This document shows positions 9,653 to 18,276 of a stretch of 64,000 nucleotides of DNA, piece by piece (position 1 is the stretch's first letter; each line of letters begins with the position of its first letter). The notes below the pieces were generated by a model. That model was not told the DNA's origin and made no database searches. It saw nothing but the letters and a program-made list of their open reading frames with translations. The position numbers and the translations under genes were made by a program. The stretch comes from Castellaniella denitrificans (lineage in GTDB: Bacteria; Pseudomonadota; Gammaproteobacteria; Burkholderiales; Burkholderiaceae_B), in contig NZ_JBHSEZ010000001.1 of NCBI RefSeq assembly GCF_042653765.1, positions 248,001 to 312,000 on the forward strand. The letters run 5' to 3'.

Positions 9653-9820
9653 ATGGCTAAAGGCATCCGCGAGAAAATCAAGCTCGAATCGACCGCCGGC
9701 ACGGGTCATTTCTACACGACCACGAAAAACAAGCGCAACATGCCGGAAAAGATGCTGATCAAGAAATTTGATCCGGTCGCGCGCAAGCACGTCGACTACA
9801 AGGAAACCAAGCTGAAATAA
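9653..9820 (+). CDS. rpmG: 50S ribosomal protein L33
   Basis: 55-residue L33, MAKGIREKIKLESTAGTGHF at its N-terminus. It is the cysteine-free (non-zinc) form: the positions that hold the two CxxC pairs in zinc-type L33 have no cysteines. A TAGGAGC ribosome binding site precedes the ATG. It is too short for many ORF filters but clear from sequence and from position after rpmB. Confidence 0.97.
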   Translation: MAKGIREKIKLESTAGTGHFYTTTKNKRNMPEKMLIKKFDPVARKHVDYKETKLK

Positions 9821-9861
9821 TCCGGGATCGCCTCTCCCGGACCGTCTCACCGGTTTCCGCA

Positions 9862-9889
9862 AATCCCCGCCCCGAGCGGGGATTTTTCT
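9862..9889 (+). terminator. Rho-independent terminator after rpmB-rpmG
   Basis: Perfect 9-bp stem, AATCCCCGC (9862-9870) with GCGGGGATT (9876-9884), five-base loop, then TTTCTTT. It lies 41 bases after the rpmG stop. Confidence 0.85.
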
Positions 9890-9962
9890 TTGAGGGCGCA
9901 TGATCCACGACCCTCTATAATGTCGGGCTGGCCCTTTCCACTCCCATTTCCCAGACAGATCC

Positions 9963-12614
9963 ATGCAGGAACGCTACCTCCCGAACCAGGTCGAAACCGA
10001 AGCCCAGGCCCACTGGCGCGCGGGCGACGTCTACCGCGTCACCGAACACGCCACCCTTCCGGACGGCTCGCCCAAGCCCAAGTTCTACGCCTGCTCGATG
10101 CTGCCCTACCCCAGCGGCAAGCTCCACATGGGTCACGTGCGCAACTACACCATCAACGACATGATGACCCGCCAGTTGCGCATGCGCGGGTACAACGTCC
10201 TCATGCCCATGGGCTGGGACGCCTTCGGCATGCCGGCGGAAAACGCCGCCATGAAGTCCGGCGTCCCCCCGGCCAAGTGGACCTACGACAACATCGCCTA
10301 CATGAAGAAGCAGATGCAGGCGATGGGGCTGGCGATCGACTGGTCGCGCGAAATGTGCGCCTGCGACCCGGCCTACTACAAGTGGAACCAGTGGCTGTTC
10401 CTGAAGATGCTGGAAAAGGGCATCGCCTACCGCAAGACCCAGACCGTCAACTGGGACCCGGTCGACCAGACCGTGCTCGCCAACGAGCAGGTCATCGACG
10501 GCCGCGGCTGGCGCTCCGGCGCGCCCGTGGAAAAGCGCGAGATCCCCGGCTACTACCTGCGCATCACCGACTACGCGGGCGAACTGCTCGACACCCTCCA
10601 GGACGGCCTGCCCGGCTGGCCGGAACGCGTGCGCCTGATGCAGGAAAACTGGATCGGCAAGAGCGAGGGCGTGCGCTTCGCCTTCCGCCACGACATCCGC
10701 GACGAACAGGGCCGGCTGATCCAGGACGGCCTGATGCACGTCTTCACGACGCGCGCCGACACCATCATGGGCGTCACCTTCTGCGCCGTGGCGCCGGAAC
10801 ACCCGCTGGCCGCCCGCGCGGCGCGCGGCAACCCCGAGCTGGCCGCCTTCATCGAGGCCTGCCGCCAGGGCGGCACCACCGAGGCCGAACTGGCCACGCG
10901 CGAAAAGGAAGGCCTGCCCACCGGCCTGTCCGTCATCCACCCCCTCACGGGCGAACCCGTGCCGGTGTGGGTCGGCAACTACGTCCTCATGAGCTACGGC
11001 GACGGCGCCGTCATGGGCGTGCCCGCCCACGATGAGCGCGACTTCGCCTTCGCGCGCAAGTACGGCCTGCCCATCCGCCAGGTCATCGCCGCCGAAGGCA
11101 AGACCTACTCCACCGAGGCCTGGCAGGACTGGTACGCCGACAAGCAGATCGGCCGCACGATCCAGTCCGGCAAGTATGATGGCCTGAGCACCGCCGAGGC
11201 GATCCAGGCCGTGGCCGCCGACCTGAAGGCCCAGGGCCTGGGCGAGCTGCGCACCACCTGGCGCCTGCGCGACTGGGGCATTTCCCGCCAGCGCTACTGG
11301 GGCACCCCGATCCCCATCATCCACTGCGCCGATTGCGGTCCGGTTCCCGTCCCTGAAAAGGACCTGCCCGTGGTGCTGCCCGAGCACCTCGTCCCCGACG
11401 GCACCGGCAACCCCCTGGCCAAGGACGAGGCCTTCCTGTCCTGCCATTGCCCGTCCTGCGGCAAGCCGGCGCGGCGCGAAACCGACACCATGGACACGTT
11501 CATCGACTCGTCCTGGTATTTCATGCGCTACACCTCGCCGGGCAACGACCAGGCCATGGTCGACGCCCGCAACGACTACTGGATGCCGATGGACCAGTAC
11601 ATCGGCGGCATCGAGCACGCCGTGCTGCACCTGCTGTACGCGCGCTTCTGGACGCGGGTGATGCGCGACCTGGGCATGGTGAAGTTCTCCGAGCCCTTCA
11701 CGCGGCTGCTGTGCCAGGGCATGGTGCTCAACCACATCTATTCACGCAAGAACGCCCGGGGCGGCATCGAATACTTCTGGCCCGACCAGGTGGAAAACAT
11801 CACCGACGAGAAAGGCGGCATCGTCGGCGCGCGCCTGAAATCCGACGGCTCGCCCGTGGACTACGGCGGCATCGGCACCATGTCGAAGTCCAAGAACAAC
11901 GGCGTCGATCCGCAGTCCCTGATCGACGGCCTGGGCGCCGACACCGCCCGCCTGTTCGTCATGTTCGCCAGCCCCCCGGAACAGACCCTGGAATGGTCGG
12001 ACTCCGGCGTCGAGGGGGCGAACCGCTTCCTGCGCCGCCTCTGGGCCTTCTGCCACGGACACCACGACGCCATCCTCCGGAACGCCGCCGTCCCCGTCGA
12101 CGGCGCCGCGCTGGACGAGGCCGCCGCCGGCCTGCGCCGCCAGATCCACGGCCTGCTGCGCCAGGCGGACTACGACTACCAGCGCATCCAGTACAACACC
12201 GTGGTCTCCACGGCCATGAAGATGCTCAACACGCTGGAATCGGCCGCCCAGGCGGGCGTTTCCGGCCCGGCGCTGGCCGAATCCGTCTCCATCCTGCTGC
12301 GCGTCCTGTATCCCGTGGTGCCGCACATCACCTGGCAGCTGTGGCGAGAGCTGGGCCTGGCCGACGCGCTGGGCGACCTGCTGGACGCGCCCTGGCCCCT
12401 GGTGGACGAATCCGCCCTGCGAGCCGACACGGTCGAGCTGGTGCTGCAGATCAACGGCAAGGTCCGCGGCCAACTGAGCGTGCCCCAGGAAGCCGACAAG
12501 CCGGCCATCGAGATCCTCGCCCGCGCGCACGAGGCCGTCGGCCGCTTCCTCGAAGGCCGCGAACCCAAGCGCGTCGTGGTCGTGCCGGGCCGGCTGGTCA
12601 ACGTCGTCGGATGA
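9963..12614 (+). CDS. leuS: Leucyl-tRNA synthetase
   Basis: Class I aminoacyl-tRNA synthetase that charges tRNA-Leu; 883 residues, normal length. The HIGH-type motif is HMGH in PYPSGKLHMGHVRNY (about residues 42-56) and the KMSKS-type motif is MSKSKNNG (about residues 639-646). The CP1 editing domain contains the conserved threonine-rich TTRADTIMGVTF segment. A -10-like TATAAT lies at 9916-9921, about 40 bases before the ATG, without a good -35. The last four bases overlap the start of lptE (ATGA), so the two are translationally coupled. Confidence 0.98.
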   Translation: MQERYLPNQVETEAQAHWRAGDVYRVTEHATLPDGSPKPKFYACSMLPYPSGKLHMGHVRNYTINDMMTRQLRMRGYNVLMPMGWDAFGMPAENAAMKSGVPPAKWTYDNIAYMKKQMQAMGLAIDWSREMCACDPAYYKWNQWLFLKMLEKGIAYRKTQTVNWDPVDQTVLANEQVIDGRGWRSGAPVEKREIPGYYLRITDYAGELLDTLQDGLPGWPERVRLMQENWIGKSEGVRFAFRHDIRDEQGRLIQDGLMHVFTTRADTIMGVTFCAVAPEHPLAARAARGNPELAAFIEACRQGGTTEAELATREKEGLPTGLSVIHPLTGEPVPVWVGNYVLMSYGDGAVMGVPAHDERDFAFARKYGLPIRQVIAAEGKTYSTEAWQDWYADKQIGRTIQSGKYDGLSTAEAIQAVAADLKAQGLGELRTTWRLRDWGISRQRYWGTPIPIIHCADCGPVPVPEKDLPVVLPEHLVPDGTGNPLAKDEAFLSCHCPSCGKPARRETDTMDTFIDSSWYFMRYTSPGNDQAMVDARNDYWMPMDQYIGGIEHAVLHLLYARFWTRVMRDLGMVKFSEPFTRLLCQGMVLNHIYSRKNARGGIEYFWPDQVENITDEKGGIVGARLKSDGSPVDYGGIGTMSKSKNNGVDPQSLIDGLGADTARLFVMFASPPEQTLEWSDSGVEGANRFLRRLWAFCHGHHDAILRNAAVPVDGAALDEAAAGLRRQIHGLLRQADYDYQRIQYNTVVSTAMKMLNTLESAAQAGVSGPALAESVSILLRVLYPVVPHITWQLWRELGLADALGDLLDAPWPLVDESALRADTVELVLQINGKVRGQLSVPQEADKPAIEILARAHEAVGRFLEGREPKRVVVVPGRLVNVVG

Positions 12615-13234
12615 TGCTCATGGCCTCCCCCGCCTCCCTGCCTCGCATCCTGCGCCTCGCCCTGGCCGGCCTCGCCCTGCTGGTGCTGGGCGCCTGCGGC
12701 TTCCACCTGAAGGGGGCGACGCCGCTGCCCTTCCGGTCGATCTACACCAACATCAACCTGGATTCCGAGTTCGGCGCCCGGCTGCGCCGCACCATCGCGG
12801 CCAACTCGCCGGGCACCCGCTTCACCGAGCGCCGCCAGGACGCCGACGTCTACCTGCACCAGATCACCGAATCCCAGAACCTGCGCCAGCTGTCCCTGGA
12901 CGCCGACGGCCGGGTCGAGGAATACGAGCTGAACCTGGACTTCCAGTTCGAGCTGCTGGACCGCGCGGGCCACGTGCTGCTGCCCCCCACGACCCTGCTC
13001 AGCGTGCGCGAACTGCCCTACAACGACCGCATCGTCCAGGCCAAGGAAGGCGAGATCGACCGCACCTTCAAGGACATGCGCAACGGCCTGATCGACCAGA
13101 TCATGCGCCGCATGAGCTCGCCCGAAGTCCGGGCCGCCTACGCCAACGCCGCCGACCGCCCCGTCGTGCCCATGCCCGACGACAGGGTCCGCGACGCCTC
13201 CCCCCCGGCCGGCCCGGCCTCGATCCGGCCCTAG
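12611..13234 (+). CDS. lptE: LPS-assembly lipoprotein LptE
   Basis: Outer-membrane lipoprotein, 207 residues, that plugs the LptD barrel in lipopolysaccharide export. Signal peptide with lipobox LGAC (LALLVLGACGFHLKG); the GFHLKG..LPF start of the mature protein is the LptE hallmark. The start ATG at 12611 overlaps the leuS stop; ATGs at 12614 and 12620 are also in frame, and the overlap makes the first most likely. The leuS-lptE-holA order is conserved in many Gram-negative bacteria. Confidence 0.93.
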   Translation: MMLMASPASLPRILRLALAGLALLVLGACGFHLKGATPLPFRSIYTNINLDSEFGARLRRTIAANSPGTRFTERRQDADVYLHQITESQNLRQLSLDADGRVEEYELNLDFQFELLDRAGHVLLPPTTLLSVRELPYNDRIVQAKEGEIDRTFKDMRNGLIDQIMRRMSSPEVRAAYANAADRPVVPMPDDRVRDASPPAGPASIRP

Positions 13235-13253
13235 CATGGGCAGGCCCTAGACC

Positions 13254-14303
13254 ATGGCACGCGCGTCGGCCGCGGACCGCCTGACCGAGCACTATGCCGG
13301 CGCCTCGGAACTGCCGGCCTGCACGGTCCTGAGCGGCGACGAGATCCTGCTGCTGACCGAGGCGGCCGACGCCTACCGCGCCGCCGCCGTCCGGCTGGGC
13401 TGCGTCGAACGCACCCACCTGGTGATGGACGCCCGCAGCGACTGGGGCGCGGCGCTGGCGGCCTCGCAGAACTCGTCCCTGTTCGGCGACCTGCGCCTGC
13501 TGGAAATCAGCCTGCCCACCGGCAAGCCGGGCAAGACCGGGGCCGACACCCTGCAGAAGCTGGCGACGATGGCCGGCGACGGGCATCTGCCGGACGTGCG
13601 GATCCTGATCCGCCTGCCGCAGCTGGACCGGGCCACCCAGCAGGCCAAGTGGGTCCAGGCCTTGAAATCCCGCGCCGTCTGGACCGAGATCCCGTCCATC
13701 CCGCGCACGGCGCTGGCGGACTGGATCGCCGCCCGGCTGGACCGCCAGGGCCACACGGCGGACGCCGAGACGCTAGCCTGGCTGGCCGACAAGGTCGAGG
13801 GCAACCTGCTGGCCGCCCACCAGGAACTGCAGAAGCTCGCTCTGCTGCATCCGGCCGGAACGCTCAGCCTGGAACAGGTCCAGGCCGCCGTGCTGAACGT
13901 GGCCCGCTACAATCTCTATGATCTGCGCGACGCCATGCTGCTGGGCCAGGCGGACCGGGCGCTGACCGTGCTGCGGGGGCTGCAGGCCGAAGGCGAGGCC
14001 CTGCTGCTGGTCCTCTGGGCCGTCGGCGAGGAAATCCGCATCCTGGCGCGCCTGGCGCCCCATGCCCGCAGCGGCCTGGACGCTGCGCTGCGGTCCCAGC
14101 GCCTGTTCGGCGCGCGCGAAAAGCTGGCGCGCCAGGCCCTGGCCCGCGTGCCCGCGGCGGCCTGGCCCCCCGCCCTGCGCCACGCCCACGAAATCGACCG
14201 TATCATCAAGGGAATCCCGGTGGACGGCCTCCTGCGCGATCCATGGGACGAACTGGAGCGGCTGGTGATGCGCGTCGCCACGGCCGGAGCGCCGCGGCGA
14301 TGA
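13254..14303 (+). CDS. holA: DNA polymerase III subunit delta
   Basis: Clamp-loader delta subunit, 349 residues, which opens the beta clamp. It has the AAA+-like three-domain delta fold without a functional Walker A. It begins in the clamp-loader pattern with the segment YLLSGDE-like VLSGDEILL (about residues 22-30), and the C-terminal collar domain includes the EIDRIIKGI segment near the end. It follows lptE after 19 bases, the standard order. Confidence 0.94.
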   Translation: MARASAADRLTEHYAGASELPACTVLSGDEILLLTEAADAYRAAAVRLGCVERTHLVMDARSDWGAALAASQNSSLFGDLRLLEISLPTGKPGKTGADTLQKLATMAGDGHLPDVRILIRLPQLDRATQQAKWVQALKSRAVWTEIPSIPRTALADWIAARLDRQGHTADAETLAWLADKVEGNLLAAHQELQKLALLHPAGTLSLEQVQAAVLNVARYNLYDLRDAMLLGQADRALTVLRGLQAEGEALLLVLWAVGEEIRILARLAPHARSGLDAALRSQRLFGAREKLARQALARVPAAAWPPALRHAHEIDRIIKGIPVDGLLRDPWDELERLVMRVATAGAPRR

Positions 14304-14366
14304 ACGCCCCCTCTTTTGCCGGCGGACCACCCCAGGGCAAGAAGGACTCTTTCCACAGGCATTGAC

Positions 14367-15632
14367 ATGAACGACACATCCACCGGCTTTTCCATGCAGA
14401 CCTTGGGCCGCCAAGCCCGCCAGGCGGCGCGCATCCTGCGCTCGGCCTCCGGCGCCGCCAAGGCCGCCGCCCTGCGGTCCATGGCCGACGGCCTGCGCGC
14501 CCGCCGCGCCTGGCTGCAGGCGGAAAACGAGCACGACCTGCGGGCCGCCGCCGAGCGCGGGCTGGATGCGCCCATGATGGACCGCCTGCGCCTGTCCGAC
14601 CGGGCGCTGGACCTGATGATCGAAGGCCTGCTGCAGATCGCCGCCATGCCCGACCCCGTCGGCAGCCTCAGCGAAACCACCACCCGGCCCAACGGCATGC
14701 GCGTGGCCCGCATGCGCGTGCCGCTGGGCGTGATCGGCATCATCTACGAATCACGGCCGAACGTGACCATCGACGCCGCCGCCCTGTGCCTCAAATCCGG
14801 CAACGCCACCATCCTGCGCGGCGGCAGCGAGGCCTTCCAGTCCAACCGCGCCCTGGGCGCGATCATCCAGGCCGGCCTGGAAGCCGCCGGCCTGCCCCCA
14901 CACGCGGTGCAGGTCGTGGACACCACCGACCGCGCCGCCGTGGGCGAGATGATCACCCACCCGGAATGGATCGACGTCATCATCCCGCGCGGCGGCAAGG
15001 GCCTGATCGCCCGCCTGGCCGACGAATCGCGCGTGCCCCTGATCAAGCACCTGGAAGGCAACTGCCACGTCTACGTAGACAAGGCGGCCGACCTGGACCG
15101 CGCCCTGGACATCGCCATCAACGCCAAGACCTACCGGACCGGCATCTGCGGCGCCATGGAAACCCTGCTGGTGCACTCGGACGTCGCCGACGCCTGGCTG
15201 CCACGCGCCGGCGCCCGCTTCGCCGAACTGGGGGTCGAACTGCGCGCCTGTCCGCGCGCGGCCGCGCTGCTGCCCGGCTCGGTCCCGGCCACGGAGGCGG
15301 ACTGGGCCACGGAATTCCACGCCCCCATCCTGGCCGTGCGCGTGGTGGATTCCCTGGACGAGGCCATGGACCACATCGCCCGCTACAGTTCCGAGCACAC
15401 GGAATCCATCGTCACCGAGGACCTCTCGGCCGCCCAGCGATTCCAGCGCGAGGTTGATTCCAGTTCGGTCTACGTCAACCTGCCCACCTGCTTCGCCGAC
15501 GGCTACGAATACGGCCTGGGCGCGGAGATCGGCATTTCCACCAACCGCCTGCACGCCCGCGGCCCGGTCGGCCTCGAAGGCCTGACCATCCAGAAATGGG
15601 TGCTGACCGGCGAAGGCCAGCTGCGGGGATGA
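14367..15632 (+). CDS. proA: Glutamate-5-semialdehyde dehydrogenase (gamma-glutamyl phosphate reductase)
   Basis: Second enzyme of proline synthesis, reducing gamma-glutamyl phosphate with NADPH to glutamate-5-semialdehyde; 421 residues. The catalytic cysteine is in TYRTGICGAMETLL (about residue 261), the glycine-rich region KSGNATILRGGSEA is at about residues 147-160, and the family signature ends in EYGLGAEIGISTNRLHARGPVGL. I chose the ATG at 14367; an upstream in-frame start at 14316 would extend into the region next to holA without support. proB is not in this window. Confidence 0.96.
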   Translation: MNDTSTGFSMQTLGRQARQAARILRSASGAAKAAALRSMADGLRARRAWLQAENEHDLRAAAERGLDAPMMDRLRLSDRALDLMIEGLLQIAAMPDPVGSLSETTTRPNGMRVARMRVPLGVIGIIYESRPNVTIDAAALCLKSGNATILRGGSEAFQSNRALGAIIQAGLEAAGLPPHAVQVVDTTDRAAVGEMITHPEWIDVIIPRGGKGLIARLADESRVPLIKHLEGNCHVYVDKAADLDRALDIAINAKTYRTGICGAMETLLVHSDVADAWLPRAGARFAELGVELRACPRAAALLPGSVPATEADWATEFHAPILAVRVVDSLDEAMDHIARYSSEHTESIVTEDLSAAQRFQREVDSSSVYVNLPTCFADGYEYGLGAEIGISTNRLHARGPVGLEGLTIQKWVLTGEGQLRG

Positions 15633-15642
15633 GCCCGGACAT

Positions 15643-15744
15643 GGAGCAGTCCCTGCGGACTGCTCCGTGCCTGGCGAATCCAAGCGGCTTGCAAGCCGCG
15701 CGGTGGACAGGCAAGCCCGAAGATCGTAGCGCAGAGGCTTTTTT
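15643..15744 (+). ncRNA. Structured intergenic RNA candidate / attenuator upstream of hemJ-like gene
   Basis: Within the 140 bases between proA and the next gene lie three stacked potential hairpins: a perfect 10-bp stem (15643-15652 with 15657-15666, loop CTGC); a composite stem closed by GCCTG/CAGGC (15669-15673 with 15708-15712), then TCC/GGA, capped by a 16-base palindrome (15684-15699); and AAGCC (15713-15717) with GGCTT (15736-15740) running into six T residues (15739-15744), like an intrinsic terminator. The T run ends 28 bases before the next start codon. I do not recognise a known riboswitch consensus. It could be an attenuator, a small RNA processed from the proA 3' end, or simply the proA terminator. 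Confidence 0.45.
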
Positions 15745-15772
15745 AATTACACAGCGTGCATCAAGGATTCTC

Positions 15773-16189
15773 ATGCTCTGGGTCAAGGCTTTCCACATCC
15801 TGTTCGTCACGTCCTGGTTCGCCGGGTTGTTCTACCTGCCGCGCATCTACGTCAACCTGGCCCAGGCCGGCGACCCGGCCGTGCGCGCCGCGCTGCTGGG
15901 CATGGCGCGGCGCCTGTACCGCTTCATGACCCCGCTGGGCATCCTGGCGCTGGCGCTGGGCCTGTGGCTGTGGCTGGGCTACGGCATCGGCCAGGGCCAG
16001 GGCTGGATGCACGCCAAGCTGCTGGCCGTGGCCGGCCTGCTGGCCTTCCACCTGGCCTGCCGTCACCACCTGCGCGCCCTGACCGCCGGCACCTGCCGGC
16101 ATTCCCACCGCTACTTCCGCTGGTTCAACGAAATCCCGGTCCTGCTGCTGCTGCTGGTCCTGATCCTGGTGGTCGTCAAACCCTTCTGA
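15773..16189 (+). CDS. HemJ/CopD-like membrane protein
   Basis: 138-residue protein with four predicted membrane helices, of the UPF0093/HemJ family (often labelled CopD family), in which members act as an oxygen-independent-type protoporphyrinogen IX oxidase. The diagnostic N-terminus WVKAFHILFVTSWFAGLFYLPR includes the invariant His8, and the second conserved site is a lysine in GWMHAKL (Lys82). The role in heme synthesis is inferred from family. It starts after the hairpin-rich leader described at 15643-15744 and is followed 4 bases later by the methyltransferase gene. Confidence 0.75.
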   Translation: MLWVKAFHILFVTSWFAGLFYLPRIYVNLAQAGDPAVRAALLGMARRLYRFMTPLGILALALGLWLWLGYGIGQGQGWMHAKLLAVAGLLAFHLACRHHLRALTAGTCRHSHRYFRWFNEIPVLLLLLVLILVVVKPF

Positions 16190-16193
16190 TCGC

Positions 16194-17831
16194 ATGAACG
16201 ATTCCACGACACGCAAGACCCTCGGCCTGAAGAAAAAGGCCGCCCCCGCCGGCGGCGGAACGGGCGAGGAGCCCCGCAAGCGCTCGGGCGCCCGCGCGCG
16301 CCAGGCCGCGCTGCGGGAACACGCCCGGCAGATCCGGCCGGAGGACGGCGCCGAGGCCGAGTCCCCGAAGAAGGCCGGGACCCGGCGCCCGGCCCGCCCG
16401 GACCAGCCCGCCCGGCACACGGACTCCGAACGGACCGCCCGCCCGAAGTCCGGCGCGCCCGCCCGGGCCCGCGCGGACCAGCCCTACGCCGACCGGCCCC
16501 GACCGGACGGCCCTCGCAAACCACGCGCCGACCGGCCGGACGCCCGCCCTCCCCGGCGCGCGACGCTGGACGCGCGGCCCTTCGCGCGCCGAGATGCCGG
16601 CACCGACGCCCGCCCGGACGCCCCCGACACGGAAAAGCCGCGCGTCCAGCGCCTGCCCCGGGCGCCGCGCCAGCCGCGCATCGCCGAAACCTTCGAGGTC
16701 TTCGCCCCCTGCCCGCACGGCCTGGAGGAAGCCCTGGCGCTGGAACTGCAGGCCCTGGGCCACGAGGCCGTGCGCGCCGGGCGCGCCGGCTGCCACTTCC
16801 AGGCGGACTGGGCCGGCGTGCTGCGCGCCAACCTGTATTCCCGCCTGGCGACCCGGATCCTGGTCCAGGTCGCCCGGGCCGAAGTCCGCGACGAGGACGA
16901 CATCCTGGCCCTGGCGCGCGACACCGAATGGGAGCGCTGGTTCGGTCCGGAACAGTCCCTGCGCGTGGACACCTCGGCCATCCGCAGCCCCATGCGCAGC
17001 CTGCAATACTGCAACCTGCGGGCCAAGGACGGCATCTGCGACCGCCTGCGCGAACGCGAAGGCGCACGGCCCGACATCGACACGGTCCGCCCAGACGCCC
17101 GCGTCCACCTGTTCCTGGACGAACGGCACGCCACCCTGTACCTGGATGTCTCGGGGGAATCCCTGTTCAAACGCGGCTGGCGGCTGGACAAGGGCGAAGC
17201 GCCGCTGCGCGAGAACCTGGCGGCCGGCCTGCTGGCCCTGTCCGACTGGCCACCCGACGCCCCCCTGCTGGATCCCTTCTGCGGCAGCGGCACCCTGCTG
17301 ATCGAGGCGGCCTGGATCGCCCTGGGCGTGCCGCCGGGCATCTGGCGCCCCTTCGGCTTCGAGCGGCTGCGCGCCCACGACGTCCGCCTGTGGCGCGACC
17401 TGAAGGAAGACGCCCGCGCCCGGATCGCCCCGCGCCTGGAACAGCCCCTGGTGGGCTGCGACATCCACCCGGGCGCCATCGAGGCGGCGCGCGCCAACGC
17501 CGAGCGCGCCCACCTGAGCCCGGACACCATCCGCTTCGAGATCTGCGACGCGCGCCAGATGCCGCCCCCGGCGCCGGCCGGCTGGATCGTGACCAATCCG
17601 CCCTACGGGGAACGGCTGGCGGACGAGGACAGGGACCTGTGGCCCGAATGGGCGAGCTGGCTGAAGCGCCACTACGGCGGCTGGTGGCTCAATGTCATCA
17701 CCAGCGATCTCGACCTGCCGGGCCGGATGCGGCTGAAGGCCCGTCGGCGCCACCCCCTGCACAACGGCGCCCTGGACTGCCGCCTGTTCCAGTTCGAACT
17801 GGTGGCGGCGGGCTACCGGAACAAGGCGTAG
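16194..17831 (+). CDS. RlmL-type 23S rRNA guanine-N2 methyltransferase with long disordered N-terminus
   Basis: SAM-dependent RNA methyltransferase, 545 residues. The last ~380 residues match the N-terminal half of RlmL (m2G2445 in Escherichia coli): a THUMP-type domain from about residue 163, the SAM site DPFCGSGTLLIEAA at about residue 360, and the catalytic TNPPYGERL at about residue 467. The RlmK half (m7G2069) is absent. Residues 1-162 are a low-complexity Arg/Ala/Pro/Asp tail that begins KTLGLKKK, a short basic motif also seen at the N-terminus of some RNA-binding proteins. An internal start near the THUMP domain is possible, but the open frame and close spacing after the HemJ-like gene favour the long form. 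Confidence 0.85.
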   Translation: MNDSTTRKTLGLKKKAAPAGGGTGEEPRKRSGARARQAALREHARQIRPEDGAEAESPKKAGTRRPARPDQPARHTDSERTARPKSGAPARARADQPYADRPRPDGPRKPRADRPDARPPRRATLDARPFARRDAGTDARPDAPDTEKPRVQRLPRAPRQPRIAETFEVFAPCPHGLEEALALELQALGHEAVRAGRAGCHFQADWAGVLRANLYSRLATRILVQVARAEVRDEDDILALARDTEWERWFGPEQSLRVDTSAIRSPMRSLQYCNLRAKDGICDRLREREGARPDIDTVRPDARVHLFLDERHATLYLDVSGESLFKRGWRLDKGEAPLRENLAAGLLALSDWPPDAPLLDPFCGSGTLLIEAAWIALGVPPGIWRPFGFERLRAHDVRLWRDLKEDARARIAPRLEQPLVGCDIHPGAIEAARANAERAHLSPDTIRFEICDARQMPPPAPAGWIVTNPPYGERLADEDRDLWPEWASWLKRHYGGWWLNVITSDLDLPGRMRLKARRRHPLHNGALDCRLFQFELVAAGYRNKA

Positions 17832-17882
17832 GCTTTTCGCCACGGAAATCGCGGGGCCGGCCGGGGGATCCGGTCCAGGGGC

Positions 17883-17912
17883 TTGCATACGACTTAGGGT
17901 TTTCCCTATAAT
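17883..17912 (+). promoter_or_regulatory. Strong sigma-70-like promoter with embedded inverted repeat
   Basis: TTGCAT (17883-17888) and a perfect TATAAT (17907-17912) are separated by 18 bases. The -10 sits inside the near-palindrome CCCTATAATAGGG and is flanked by repeated AGGGTT blocks, so a regulator might bind across it. The promoter drives the 62-residue protein gene starting at 17960. Confidence 0.7.
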
Positions 17913-17959
17913 AGGGTTAACCCGAGCGAAACGCTCTTTCTCAAGCAAAGAGGCTTGCT

Positions 17960-18148
17960 ATGAAGACCCTGCAGAATACCGACATCCGCCTGACCGACGC
18001 CCTGGAACGCCAACTGCTGCAAGAAGCCATCGAGGCCCAGCAGGAATACGCCCTGGATCACGCCATCAAGCATCTGTTCCGCAAGGTCGCCGGCTTCTTC
18101 AAGGCCCCCGAAGGCCGCGTGCACCACACGGTCCGCGCCGCCCACTGA
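17960..18148 (+). CDS. Small alpha-helical protein of unknown function
   Basis: 62-residue soluble protein, MKTLQNTDIRLTDALERQLL at the N-terminus, with a helical, charged, Gln/Glu-rich middle and a C-terminal HLFRKVAGFFKAPEG amphipathic segment. I do not recognise the family. It is supported as a real gene by its own promoter with a perfect -10, an AAGAGG-type ribosome binding site upstream of the ATG, and a terminator directly after it, so it is a monocistronic unit and probably well expressed. Similar short proteins in this family of bacteria are often stress- or membrane-related, but nothing here proves that. Confidence 0.7.
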   Translation: MKTLQNTDIRLTDALERQLLQEAIEAQQEYALDHAIKHLFRKVAGFFKAPEGRVHHTVRAAH

Positions 18149-18169
18149 TCTCCTTCGGCAGGATCTCCG

Positions 18170-18199
18170 GGCCGCCCCATCGGGCGGCCTTCGTGTTTC
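18170..18199 (+). terminator. Terminator after the 62-residue protein gene
   Basis: Perfect 8-bp stem GGCCGCCC (18170-18177) with GGGCGGCC (18182-18189), four-base loop, then a T-rich but interrupted tail TTCGTGTTTCT. Confidence 0.65.
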
Positions 18200-18276
18200 T
18201 GTCCCGCCGCCGGATCCGGCGCCGGGGCCCTTCGTTTTCAGCGATAATGGACGGTTTCCGAGTCCATCCGCCGCAC

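Noticed and set aside
15643..15744. Cobalamin, FMN, SAM, glycine or TPP riboswitch
   Set aside because: None of the conserved sequence boxes of these classes that I know appears; only generic hairpins are seen.
16176..17948. Long open frame on the reverse strand opposite the rRNA methyltransferase gene
   Set aside because: Its translation is Gly/Ala/Arg/Gln-rich without domains, and the forward-strand gene has clear SAM and catalytic motifs. Long antisense frames are expected at this GC content.
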